From JBGPFS01 sp041483455 (lineage in GTDB: Bacteria; Chloroflexota; Limnocylindria; Limnocylindrales; CSP1-4): DNA of 7,615 nucleotides. The notes under the pieces were generated by a model, which ran no database searches, was not told where the DNA came from, and saw nothing but the letters and a program-made list of their open reading frames with translations. A program made the position numbers and the translations under genes. Position 1 is the first letter of the stretch, and every line of letters starts with the position of its first letter. Positions 1-5,994 of this stretch are shown one piece after another. The DNA lies in NCBI GenBank assembly GCA_041483455.1, contig JBGPFS010000113.1, forward strand, positions 1 to 7,615, written 5' to 3'.

Positions 1-2
1 CC

Positions 3-842
3 AGCCGCAAGAAGATCCCCTTCGGGATCGCCCAGATCGGCAAGAGCTTCCGCAACGAGATCAGCCCCGGCAACTCGATCTTCCGGACCCGCGAGTTCGA
101 GCAGATGGAGATGCAGTACTTCGTCCGGCCAGGCGAGGCCGCCGCGGCCGCCTTCGAGGAGTGGCTGCCCAGGCGGCGCGCCTGGTACGAGGCGTTCGGC
201 GTGGACCCGGCCAGGCTCCGGCTTCGCGAGCATGCCCCCGACGAGCTGGCCCACTACGCGAAGAAGGCCGTCGACGTCGAGTACCGCTTCCCCTTCGGCT
301 GGAAGGAGCTCGAGGGCGTCCACAACCGGGGCGACTTCGACCTCTCGCGCCATGCGCAGGCCTCCGGCCAGAGCCTCGACTACTTCGACCCGGCGACCGA
401 GGAGCACTTCACGCCCTGGATCGTCGAGACCGCGGCCGGGGCCGACCGCGCTGCCCTGACGTTCCTCATCGACGCCTACCGCGAGGAGGAGGTCAAGGGC
501 GAGACCCGCGTCTCGCTCGCGCTCCACTCCGACCTGGCGCCGTACAAGGTGGCGGTCCTGCCGCTGCTCAAGAAGCGCCCGGAGATCGTCGAGCTGTGCC
601 ACCGGATCAAGGCCGACCTCAAGCGGGACGTCATGGCCGTCTACGACGACACCGCGGCGATCGGCAAGCTCTACCGTCGCCAGGACGAGATCGGGACGCC
701 CTGGTGCGTCACGGTCGACGTCGACTCGCTCGAGGACGGCGCGGTGACGATCCGCGACCGCGACTCGATGGCCCAGGAGCGGGTCGGCGCGGACCAGGTG
801 AAACGAGTGATCCTCGACCGACTGGCCGCAGCGCGACCGTAG
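3..842 (+). CDS. glyQS: Glycyl-tRNA synthetase, alpha-2 single-chain type, C-terminal part (5' end outside window)
   Basis: This is class II glycine--tRNA ligase, a cytoplasmic enzyme that charges tRNA-Gly with glycine using ATP. The frame is open from base 3 and 279 residues are visible; full-length relatives are about 450-500 residues, so roughly the first 40% is missing. Visible residues 16-37 are class II motif 2 (FRNEISPGNSIFRTREFEQM). Residues 142-149 (ETAAGADR) are motif 3 with its essential Arg; the more familiar form is EPSAGxDR, so Pro and Ser are replaced here. From about residue 178 (LAPYKVAVLPL) runs the C-terminal anticodon-binding domain, with the family signature YRRQDEIGTPWCVTVD near the end. 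It is the dimeric form, unrelated to the separate alpha/beta subunits of E. coli. The stop is TAG at 840-842. The next gene starts 76 bp downstream on the same strand with no promoter that I can see, so the two may be co-transcribed. Confidence 0.96.
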   Translation, partial: SRKKIPFGIAQIGKSFRNEISPGNSIFRTREFEQMEMQYFVRPGEAAAAAFEEWLPRRRAWYEAFGVDPARLRLREHAPDELAHYAKKAVDVEYRFPFGWKELEGVHNRGDFDLSRHAQASGQSLDYFDPATEEHFTPWIVETAAGADRAALTFLIDAYREEEVKGETRVSLALHSDLAPYKVAVLPLLKKRPEIVELCHRIKADLKRDVMAVYDDTAAIGKLYRRQDEIGTPWCVTVDVDSLEDGAVTIRDRDSMAQERVGADQVKRVILDRLAAARP

Positions 843-878
843 AGCCGGGGCCGCGGCGATGGGACCCGACCTGGCCGC

Positions 879-895
879 TGCCCGGGTGCCGGGCA
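879..895 (+). repeat. GC-rich hairpin between the glycyl-tRNA synthetase gene and the flavoenzyme gene
   Basis: Seven-base arms TGCCCGG (879-885) and CCGGGCA (889-895) flank a 3-base GTG loop, giving a perfect, very stable small stem. It lies 37 bp after the glyQS stop and ends 8 bp before the Shine-Dalgarno sequence of the next gene. No T-run follows, so it is not a canonical intrinsic terminator. It could be a weak terminator, a processing or stability element, or chance in GC-rich DNA. The rest of 843-918 shows no TANNNT-type -10 element. Confidence 0.4.
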
Positions 896-903
896 CTGGG
901 ATG

Positions 904-911
904 AAGGAGGT
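904..911 (+). promoter_or_regulatory. Strong Shine-Dalgarno that fixes the flavoenzyme start at 919
   Basis: AAGGAGGT is a near-perfect anti-16S match, 7 bases ahead of the ATG at 919. Two in-frame upstream ATGs exist, at 859 and 901. The one at 901 lies immediately before the Shine-Dalgarno itself, and neither has a comparable site. The 919 start is therefore clearly preferred. Confidence 0.85.
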
Positions 912-918
912 TCCAGCG

Positions 919-3429
919 ATGTCGAATGGACTTCCGCAGCCCCGGGTGGTCAGGGACACGGATGGGCCCTTCCCCAGCCAGGCCCGGGTCGTCGTCATCG
1001 GCGGCGGGATCGTCGGCTGCAGCGTCGCCTACCACCTGACCGAGCGTGGCTGGCGCGACGTCGTCCTGCTCGAGCGCAAGCAGCTCACGTCCGGCACGAC
1101 CTGGCATGCCGCGGGGCTCGTCACGCAGCTGCGGGCGACCTACAACATGAGCATGCTCGCGAAGTACAGCGCCGAGCTGTTCGCCGAGCTCGAGCGCAGG
1201 ACCGGCCTGGGGACCGGGTTCCGGCGGACCGGCTCGATCCTCATCGCGACGACCGAGGGCCGCTGGACCGAGGTGAAGCGGAACGCCTCGATGGCCCGGG
1301 TGTGCGGCTTCGACGTGGAGCTCATCAGCCCCGAGCGGGCGGCCGAGATGTGGCCGCTGCTCGACCCCAGCGGTGTGGTCGGGGCGGCCTTCCTGCCGGG
1401 CGACGGCGTGGCCAACCCCACCGACGTGACGCAGGCGCTGGCCAAGGCGGCCAGGCTGGGAGGCGCGCGCGTCTTCGAGCACACCAAGGTCACCGGCGTC
1501 CTCCGGCGCGACGGCCGGGCCACGGGCGTCTCGACCGAGCGCGGCGACATCGCCGCCGAGTACGTCGTCAACTGCACCGGGATGTGGGCCCGGGAGCTGG
1601 GCGCCTCGAGCGAGGTCGCCATCCCGCTCCACGCCGCCGAGCACTTCTACCTGATCACGGAGCCCATCCCGGGCCTCACGCCCGACCTCCCGGTCCTGCG
1701 CAGCCCGGACGACACCGCCTACATCCGCGAGGACACCGGCAAGCTGATGGTCGGCTTCTTCGAGCCCGGCGCGAAGCCGTGGGCGACTCACGGGATCCCG
1801 GAGGACGCGGCGTTCGTCACGCTGCCCGAGGACTGGGACCACCTGGCGCCGTACCTGGCGATGGCCGCCCGCCGGGTGCCGATCCTGGGCGAGGTCGGGA
1901 TCCAGCTCTTCTTCAACGGCCCCGAGAGCTTCACCCCCGACGACCGCTACATCCTGGGCGAGGCGCCGGGCCTGGACGGCTACTTCGTGGCGGCCGGCTT
2001 CAACTCGGTCGGCTTCCAGTCCGGCGGCGGCGCGGGCCGGGCCGTGGCGGACTGGGTGGTCGACGGGCATCCGCCGATGGACCTCTGGGAAGTCGACATC
2101 CGGCGCTTCATGCCCTTCCAGCGGAACCGACGCTACCTCCACGAGCGGACGACCGAGACGCTCGGCCTCCTGTACGACATGCACTGGCCGTTCCGCCAGT
2201 CCGAGACGTCGCGCGGGGTGCGGCGCTCGCCGCTCCACGACCGGCTGGCCGCCCGCGGGGCCTGCTTCGGCGAGGTCGCCGGCTGGGAGCGGGCGAACTG
2301 GTACGCGCCGGCCGGCGTCGAGCCGCGCTACGACTACAGCTACGGCCGCCAGAACTGGTTCCCCTACTCGGCCGAGGAGCACCGCGCCGTCCGCGAGGCG
2401 GTCGGCCTGTTCGACCAGACCTCGTTCGGCAAGATCCTCGTCCAGGGCCCCGACGCGGAGCGGGTCCTCGGCTGGATCTGCGCGGCCGACATCGCGGTCG
2501 AGCCGGGCCGGATCGTCTACACGCAGTGGCTCAACGAGCGAGGCACGATCGAATCGGACGTCACCGTCACCCGGCTCGATGCCGAGCGCTTCATGGTGGT
2601 CACGACCGGGACTTCGACGATCCGAGACCTCGACTGGCTCCGCCGGCGGATCCCCGCCGACGCTCGCGTGGCGACGACCGACGTCACCTCGGCCGAGGCG
2701 GTGATCGGCGTCATGGGGCCGCGCTCGCGGGAACTCCTGGCCTCCCTCACCGACGCCGATCTGTCGAACGCCGCCTTCCCCTTCGCGTCCGCGCGCGAGA
2801 TCGACCTGGGCTTCGGCTTCGTCCGGGCGGCCCGGGTGACGTATGTCGGCGAGCTCGGCTGGGAGCTGTACGTCCCGACCGAGTTCGCGACCCACGTCTA
2901 CGACACGATCGTGGCCACGGGCGACGCGTTCGGCCTGCGCCACGCCGGCTACCACGCGCTCAACTCGCTCCGGATCGAGAAGGCCTACCGCCACTGGGGC
3001 CACGACATCACCGACGAGGACACCGTCCTCGAGGCGGGGCTGGGCTTCGCCGTCGCCTGGGCCAAGCCGGGCGGCTTCCTGGGCCGCGACGCGCTCCTCC
3101 GCCAGCGCGAGTCGGGGCGAGGCCAGCCCGACGCGGGCCTGGGACGACGACTCGCGGTGCTGACCCTCACCGATCCCGAGCCGCTGCTGCTCCACCACGA
3201 GCCGATCTGGCGCGCGGGCGTCCTCGTGGGCTCGATCACCTCGGCCATGTTCGGGCACACGCTCGGACGCTCGATCGGCCTGGGCTACCTCCGCCGCGAC
3301 GACGGACCGGTCACGGCCGAATGGCTGGCGGCCGGGACTTACGAGGTGGAGATCGCCTCCGAGCGATTCCCGGCCACGGCCTCGTTCCGGGCCCCCTACG
3401 ACCCGACGAACGCGCGGATCCGATCGTGA
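919..3429 (+). CDS. Dimethylglycine/sarcosine dehydrogenase-family FAD enzyme with folate-binding GcvT module
   Basis: This 836-residue flavoenzyme probably removes N-methyl groups oxidatively from dimethylglycine, sarcosine or a similar amine and passes the carbon to tetrahydrofolate as 5,10-methylene-THF. Residues about 24-390 are a DAO-type FAD oxidoreductase opening with the dinucleotide motif GGGIVG (28-33). The motif GTTWHAAGL (59-67) carries His63, which aligns with the histidine that binds FAD covalently in mitochondrial dimethylglycine and sarcosine dehydrogenases. A short linker domain (about 395-455, FAO_M type) follows, then a GcvT-like aminomethyltransferase domain (about 465-730) and its C-terminal barrel to about residue 825. 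Asp547 in GTIESDVTV sits where family members use an Asp against folate. Length and domain order match mitochondrial enzymes of about 850-900 residues, without an evident targeting or signal peptide. Membership of the family is certain; the exact substrate is not readable, and electrons probably go to an ETF-like carrier rather than O2, which is inference. The stop is TGA at 3427-3429. Confidence 0.93.
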   Translation: MSNGLPQPRVVRDTDGPFPSQARVVVIGGGIVGCSVAYHLTERGWRDVVLLERKQLTSGTTWHAAGLVTQLRATYNMSMLAKYSAELFAELERRTGLGTGFRRTGSILIATTEGRWTEVKRNASMARVCGFDVELISPERAAEMWPLLDPSGVVGAAFLPGDGVANPTDVTQALAKAARLGGARVFEHTKVTGVLRRDGRATGVSTERGDIAAEYVVNCTGMWARELGASSEVAIPLHAAEHFYLITEPIPGLTPDLPVLRSPDDTAYIREDTGKLMVGFFEPGAKPWATHGIPEDAAFVTLPEDWDHLAPYLAMAARRVPILGEVGIQLFFNGPESFTPDDRYILGEAPGLDGYFVAAGFNSVGFQSGGGAGRAVADWVVDGHPPMDLWEVDIRRFMPFQRNRRYLHERTTETLGLLYDMHWPFRQSETSRGVRRSPLHDRLAARGACFGEVAGWERANWYAPAGVEPRYDYSYGRQNWFPYSAEEHRAVREAVGLFDQTSFGKILVQGPDAERVLGWICAADIAVEPGRIVYTQWLNERGTIESDVTVTRLDAERFMVVTTGTSTIRDLDWLRRRIPADARVATTDVTSAEAVIGVMGPRSRELLASLTDADLSNAAFPFASAREIDLGFGFVRAARVTYVGELGWELYVPTEFATHVYDTIVATGDAFGLRHAGYHALNSLRIEKAYRHWGHDITDEDTVLEAGLGFAVAWAKPGGFLGRDALLRQRESGRGQPDAGLGRRLAVLTLTDPEPLLLHHEPIWRAGVLVGSITSAMFGHTLGRSIGLGYLRRDDGPVTAEWLAAGTYEVEIASERFPATASFRAPYDPTNARIRS

Positions 3430-3430
3430 C

Positions 3431-3440
3431 CGCGATCGCG
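3431..3440. repeat. Perfect 10-bp palindrome in the 15-bp convergent gap
   Basis: CGCGATCGCG fills most of the gap between the TGA of the flavoenzyme gene (3427-3429) and the TAA of nfnB on the other strand (3447-3445). It contains the octamer GCGATCGC. It has no loop and no flanking T-run, so it does not look like a bidirectional terminator. A role is unknown and chance is possible. Confidence 0.35.
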
Positions 3441-3444
3441 AGGC

Positions 3445-4956
3445 TTATCGCCCCGGGGTGCTCCGCACGCTGGTGCCCATCGTCGCCGGCGTCGGATGGC
3501 CAGCGGGCACCTCGCCGGGATCGGGAACGGTCGGCCCCGCTTCCGGAGCGAGGAGGTACTCGTCGATCGCCTTCGCGGCGCGCTTGCCGTCGCCCATCGC
3601 CAGGATGACCGTGGCCGCGCCCCGGACGATGTCGCCACCGGCGAAGACGCCGGGCATGCTCGTCATGCCGGTCTCGTCGATCTCGATGTAGCCGGAGCGG
3701 TTCAGGCGGAGGTCCGGCGCGGTCGAGGTCAGGAGCGGGTTGGACCGCGTCCCGATCGCCACGACGACCATCTCGCAGGGGATCTCGAACTCGGAGCCGG
3801 GGATCGGTTCCGGGCGTGCTCGGCCGGACGCATCCGGTTCGCCCAGGGCCATCCGGACGCAGCGGACCGCGCGGACCCAGCCGCCGTCGTCGCCGAGCAC
3901 CTCCACCGGCGCGGCGAGGAACTCGAACCGGATCCCCTCCTGCTCGGCGTGATGGACCTCCTCCGCCCGGGCGGGAAGCTCCTCGTGGCCGCGGCGATAG
4001 ACGATCACGGCCTCATCGGCACCGAGCCGGCGGGCGGTCCTGACCGAGTCCATCGCCACGTTGCCGCCGCCCACCACCACGACCCGGTGGCCGTGCAGGA
4101 CCGGGGTCTCCGAGCCGGGGTTCCAGGCACCCATCAGGTTGACCCGGGTCAGGTACTCGTTGGCGGAGTAGACGCCCTTGAGGTTCTCGCCCGGCACGCT
4201 CATGAAGACCGGCAGGCCCGCGCCCACCGCCAGGAAGACGGCGTCGAAGCGCTCGCCCAGCTCGGGCAGGGTGTACGTCTTGCCGATGATCGAGTTGGGC
4301 ACGATCTTGACGCCGTCGGCCACCAGCCGGTCCACCTCCGCCTGGACGATGTCCTTGGGCAGGCGGAACTCGGGGATGCCATACACGAGGACGCCGCCGG
4401 CGGCATGGAACGCCTCGAAGATCGTGACGTCGTGGCCGGCCTTGACGAGCTCGCCGGCCGCGGTGAGGCCGGCCGGGCCGGAGCCGACGATCGCCACGGT
4501 CCTGCCCGTCGCCACGGGCGCGTGGTGGGCCAGGTCGTCCGGGTGGGCCTGCGCCCAGTCGGCGACGAACCGCTCGAGATGCCCGATGGCCACCGAGGTG
4601 CCCTTCTTCGCGCGCAGGCAGACGCCTTCGCACTGGGTCTCCTGGGGGCAGACCCGGCCGGTCACGCAGGGAAGGGCGTTGTCGTCGAGCAGCGAATCGG
4701 CCGCGCCCGGCAGGTCGCCCTCGCGCAGGAGCTTGAGGAAGCGCGGGATGTTGACGCTGACCGGGCAACCGTCGATGCAGTACGGCTTCGGGCACTGGAG
4801 GCATCGCTCGGCCTCGAGCATCGCGATCTGCCGGGTGAGCCCGAGGTTGACCTCGCGGAAGTTCACGGCCCGGATCGCCGGGTCCTGTTCGGGCATGGCC
4901 ACCCGCCCGATGGCCATCCGCTCCTTCGGGGTGAGCGTGGGACGCGGTTCGGTCAT
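3445..4956 (-). CDS. nfnB: NfnB-like large subunit of NADH-dependent ferredoxin:NADP+ oxidoreductase (GltD family)
   Basis: This 503-residue iron-sulfur flavoprotein is related to the glutamate synthase small subunit. With the upstream nfnA product it probably forms Nfn, which couples reduced ferredoxin plus NADH to reduction of NADP+. Cys52, 55, 60 and 64 (CxxCx4CxxxC) and Cys103, 109 and 113 (Cx5CxxxC) form the N-terminal ferredoxin-like domain. By analogy with dihydropyrimidine dehydrogenase, Cys52/55/60/113 hold one [4Fe-4S] and Cys64/103/109 plus Glu128 (in IGHLERF) the other. FAD binds at GSGPAG (158-163); the NADP(H) Rossmann fold begins at GGGNVAMD (296-303), followed by the basic YRR (320-322). 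The second FAD contact is in GGDIVRGAATV near residue 445. A Pro-rich tail of about 35 residues is extra. The start ATG overlaps the nfnA stop (ATGA), with AGGGAG 9 bases ahead. No GOGAT large subunit is present, which argues against glutamate synthase. SudA-type sulfide dehydrogenase is the alternative reading. Confidence 0.88.
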   Translation of the reverse strand: MTEPRPTLTPKERMAIGRVAMPEQDPAIRAVNFREVNLGLTRQIAMLEAERCLQCPKPYCIDGCPVSVNIPRFLKLLREGDLPGAADSLLDDNALPCVTGRVCPQETQCEGVCLRAKKGTSVAIGHLERFVADWAQAHPDDLAHHAPVATGRTVAIVGSGPAGLTAAGELVKAGHDVTIFEAFHAAGGVLVYGIPEFRLPKDIVQAEVDRLVADGVKIVPNSIIGKTYTLPELGERFDAVFLAVGAGLPVFMSVPGENLKGVYSANEYLTRVNLMGAWNPGSETPVLHGHRVVVVGGGNVAMDSVRTARRLGADEAVIVYRRGHEELPARAEEVHHAEQEGIRFEFLAAPVEVLGDDGGWVRAVRCVRMALGEPDASGRARPEPIPGSEFEIPCEMVVVAIGTRSNPLLTSTAPDLRLNRSGYIEIDETGMTSMPGVFAGGDIVRGAATVILAMGDGKRAAKAIDEYLLAPEAGPTVPDPGEVPAGHPTPATMGTSVRSTPGR

Positions 4957-5876
4957 CGGGCGATGCTCCCTGTGGTCGTGCCGGCTGCCGCTGCGGCGCT
5001 CGGTGCCGCGGTCGCGGCGGCCTCGGCGCGGTCGGCGAGCGCCGGGATGAGGCAGGCCTCCCGGCGGGCGAGCATCTCCTGCTCGAAGGCCCGGTAGGTG
5101 GTCAGCCGATCCGAGAGCATCTTGAAGTCGACGACGTGGCCGTCGAACTCGGGTCCGTCGACGCAGGCGTACTTCGTCTGGCCGTCGACCGACACGCGAC
5201 AACCGCCGCACATCCCGGTCCCGTCGACCATGATCGCGTTGAGCGAGACGGTCGTCGGGATCCCGTAGGGGCGGGTGAGCTCGGAGATCGCACGCATCAT
5301 CGGGACCGGCCCGACGGCGAAGATCTCGTCGATCCCGCCGGCCTCGCACAGGTCCTTGACGGCCTCGGTGACGAAGCCGTGCCGGCCGTAGCTGCCGTCG
5401 TCCGTGCAGACGAGGACCTCGCCCGCGCTGCTCAGCTCGTCCTCGAGGATCACCCACTCCCGCGAGCGGCCGCCGATGACGCTGGTCACCGTGACGCCCC
5501 GGCGGTGGAGCTCCTGCGCGATCGGGTAGACGACGGCGGTCCCGACGCCGCCGCCGACGCAGACCGCGTGCCCGCGATCGATCAGGTCGGTCGCCCGGCC
5601 GAGTGGCCCGGCGACGTCCCGGATCGCCCCGCCGACCTCGAGCGCGACGAGGTCCTTCGTGCTCGCGCCGATGGACTGGATGATCAGGCTGATCGTGCCC
5701 GCGACCGGGTCGGCATCGGCGATCGTGAGCGGGATCCGCTCCGCGCCCTCGCCCAGCCGGACGATCACGAACTGGCCGGGCTGACGGATCTCCGCGATCC
5801 GCGGCGCCTCGACGACGAGGCGGGTGACGTTGGGCGAGAGCTGCGCCTTGGCGACGATCCGATGCATGTAGTCCAT
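4953..5876 (-). CDS. nfnA: NfnA-like small subunit of NADH-dependent ferredoxin:NADP+ oxidoreductase (FAD, [2Fe-2S])
   Basis: This 307-residue flavoprotein belongs to the ferredoxin reductase-like group that includes NfnA, SudB and the dihydroorotate dehydrogenase electron-transfer subunit PyrK. It takes NADH at one FAD and relays electrons to the large subunit. Residues 33-38 (PGQFVI) and 47-54 (RIPLTIAD) are the FAD-binding motif. GGGVGTA (108-114) is the nucleotide loop and GPVPMM (189-194) the second nucleotide contact. The C-terminal signature DGTGMCGGCRV, followed by YACVDGPEFDGH, supplies Cys223, Cys226 and Cys238. Nfn structures use three Cys and an Asp for [2Fe-2S], and Asp218 is the likely fourth ligand. 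The last roughly 30 residues are an Ala-rich extension of no known role. The ATG at 5876 has only a weak GGAA upstream. ATG at 5867 is a good alternative, because relatives usually begin at the equivalent of HRIVAKAQL. No dihydroorotate dehydrogenase gene adjoins, so PyrK is unlikely. Confidence 0.88.
   Translation of the reverse strand: MDYMHRIVAKAQLSPNVTRLVVEAPRIAEIRQPGQFVIVRLGEGAERIPLTIADADPVAGTISLIIQSIGASTKDLVALEVGGAIRDVAGPLGRATDLIDRGHAVCVGGGVGTAVVYPIAQELHRRGVTVTSVIGGRSREWVILEDELSSAGEVLVCTDDGSYGRHGFVTEAVKDLCEAGGIDEIFAVGPVPMMRAISELTRPYGIPTTVSLNAIMVDGTGMCGGCRVSVDGQTKYACVDGPEFDGHVVDFKMLSDRLTTYRAFEQEMLARREACLIPALADRAEAAATAAPSAAAAAGTTTGSIAR
4966..4971 (-). promoter_or_regulatory. Shine-Dalgarno for nfnB inside the 3' end of nfnA
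   Basis: On the minus strand AGGGAG lies 9 bases before the nfnB ATG (4956-4954) and within the last codons of nfnA. Together with the ATGA stop/start overlap (4956-4953) this points to translational coupling and near-equal production of the two subunits. Confidence 0.65.
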
Positions 5877-5956
5877 CCGTACGGGTTTCCAGTCTGATGG
5901 TCGCTGACGGGACCTGCCCGACCCATTCGCCGATGCGCATGAATCCGGGTGCCGAA

Positions 5957-5977
5957 GGTCACACGCGATCCGTGACC
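5957..5977. promoter_or_regulatory. Spaced palindrome between fpr and nfnA, possible operator
   Basis: GGTCAC (5957-5962) and GTGACC (5972-5977) form a perfect inverted repeat with a 9-base spacer, a geometry typical of dimeric regulator sites. A second pair, CCGGGT (5945-5950) and ACCCGG (5975-5980), overlaps it, so as RNA the two hairpins exclude each other. The site is 18-50 bp after the fpr stop and about 80 bp before the nfnA start. No T-run follows on the minus strand, so a standard intrinsic terminator is unlikely. The rest of 5877-5994 shows no convincing -10 box. Confidence 0.35.
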
Positions 5978-5994
5978 CGGTGAGCCCGGCTTCG

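Noticed and set aside
859..918. Longer N-terminus for the flavoenzyme from ATG 859 or 901
   Set aside because: The perfect Shine-Dalgarno at 904-911 is placed for ATG 919, and the extra residues would be encoded by the hairpin and the ribosome site itself.
709..3258. Open frame of 849 codons on the minus strand opposite the flavoenzyme gene
   Set aside because: Its translation is rich in Arg, Ala, Gly, Asp and His with no recognisable domain, typical of the antisense frame of a GC-rich gene. The plus-strand frame has full family motifs.
1302..3608. Open frame of 768 codons on the plus strand in another frame
   Set aside because: Arg/Pro/Gly-rich low-complexity translation without motifs. 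It is a frame shadow of the flavoenzyme gene and runs past its end into the convergent gene.
3445..4956. Glutamate synthase (GOGAT) small subunit as the function of the large flavoprotein
   Set aside because: No glutamate synthase large subunit is nearby, and the translationally coupled partner is an FAD/[2Fe-2S] NfnA-type protein, which fits Nfn or Sud complexes.
3496..5097. Open frame of 533 codons on the plus strand across nfnB
   Set aside because: Antisense shadow rich in His, Asp, Arg and Gly with no known domain, facing a gene with intact iron-sulfur and Rossmann motifs.
4957..5940. Upstream extension of the nfnB frame to a start at 5940
   Set aside because: The extension overlaps nfnA completely in a different frame and reads as Arg-rich nonsense. 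The conserved family N-terminus begins just after the ATG at 4956, which has its own Shine-Dalgarno.
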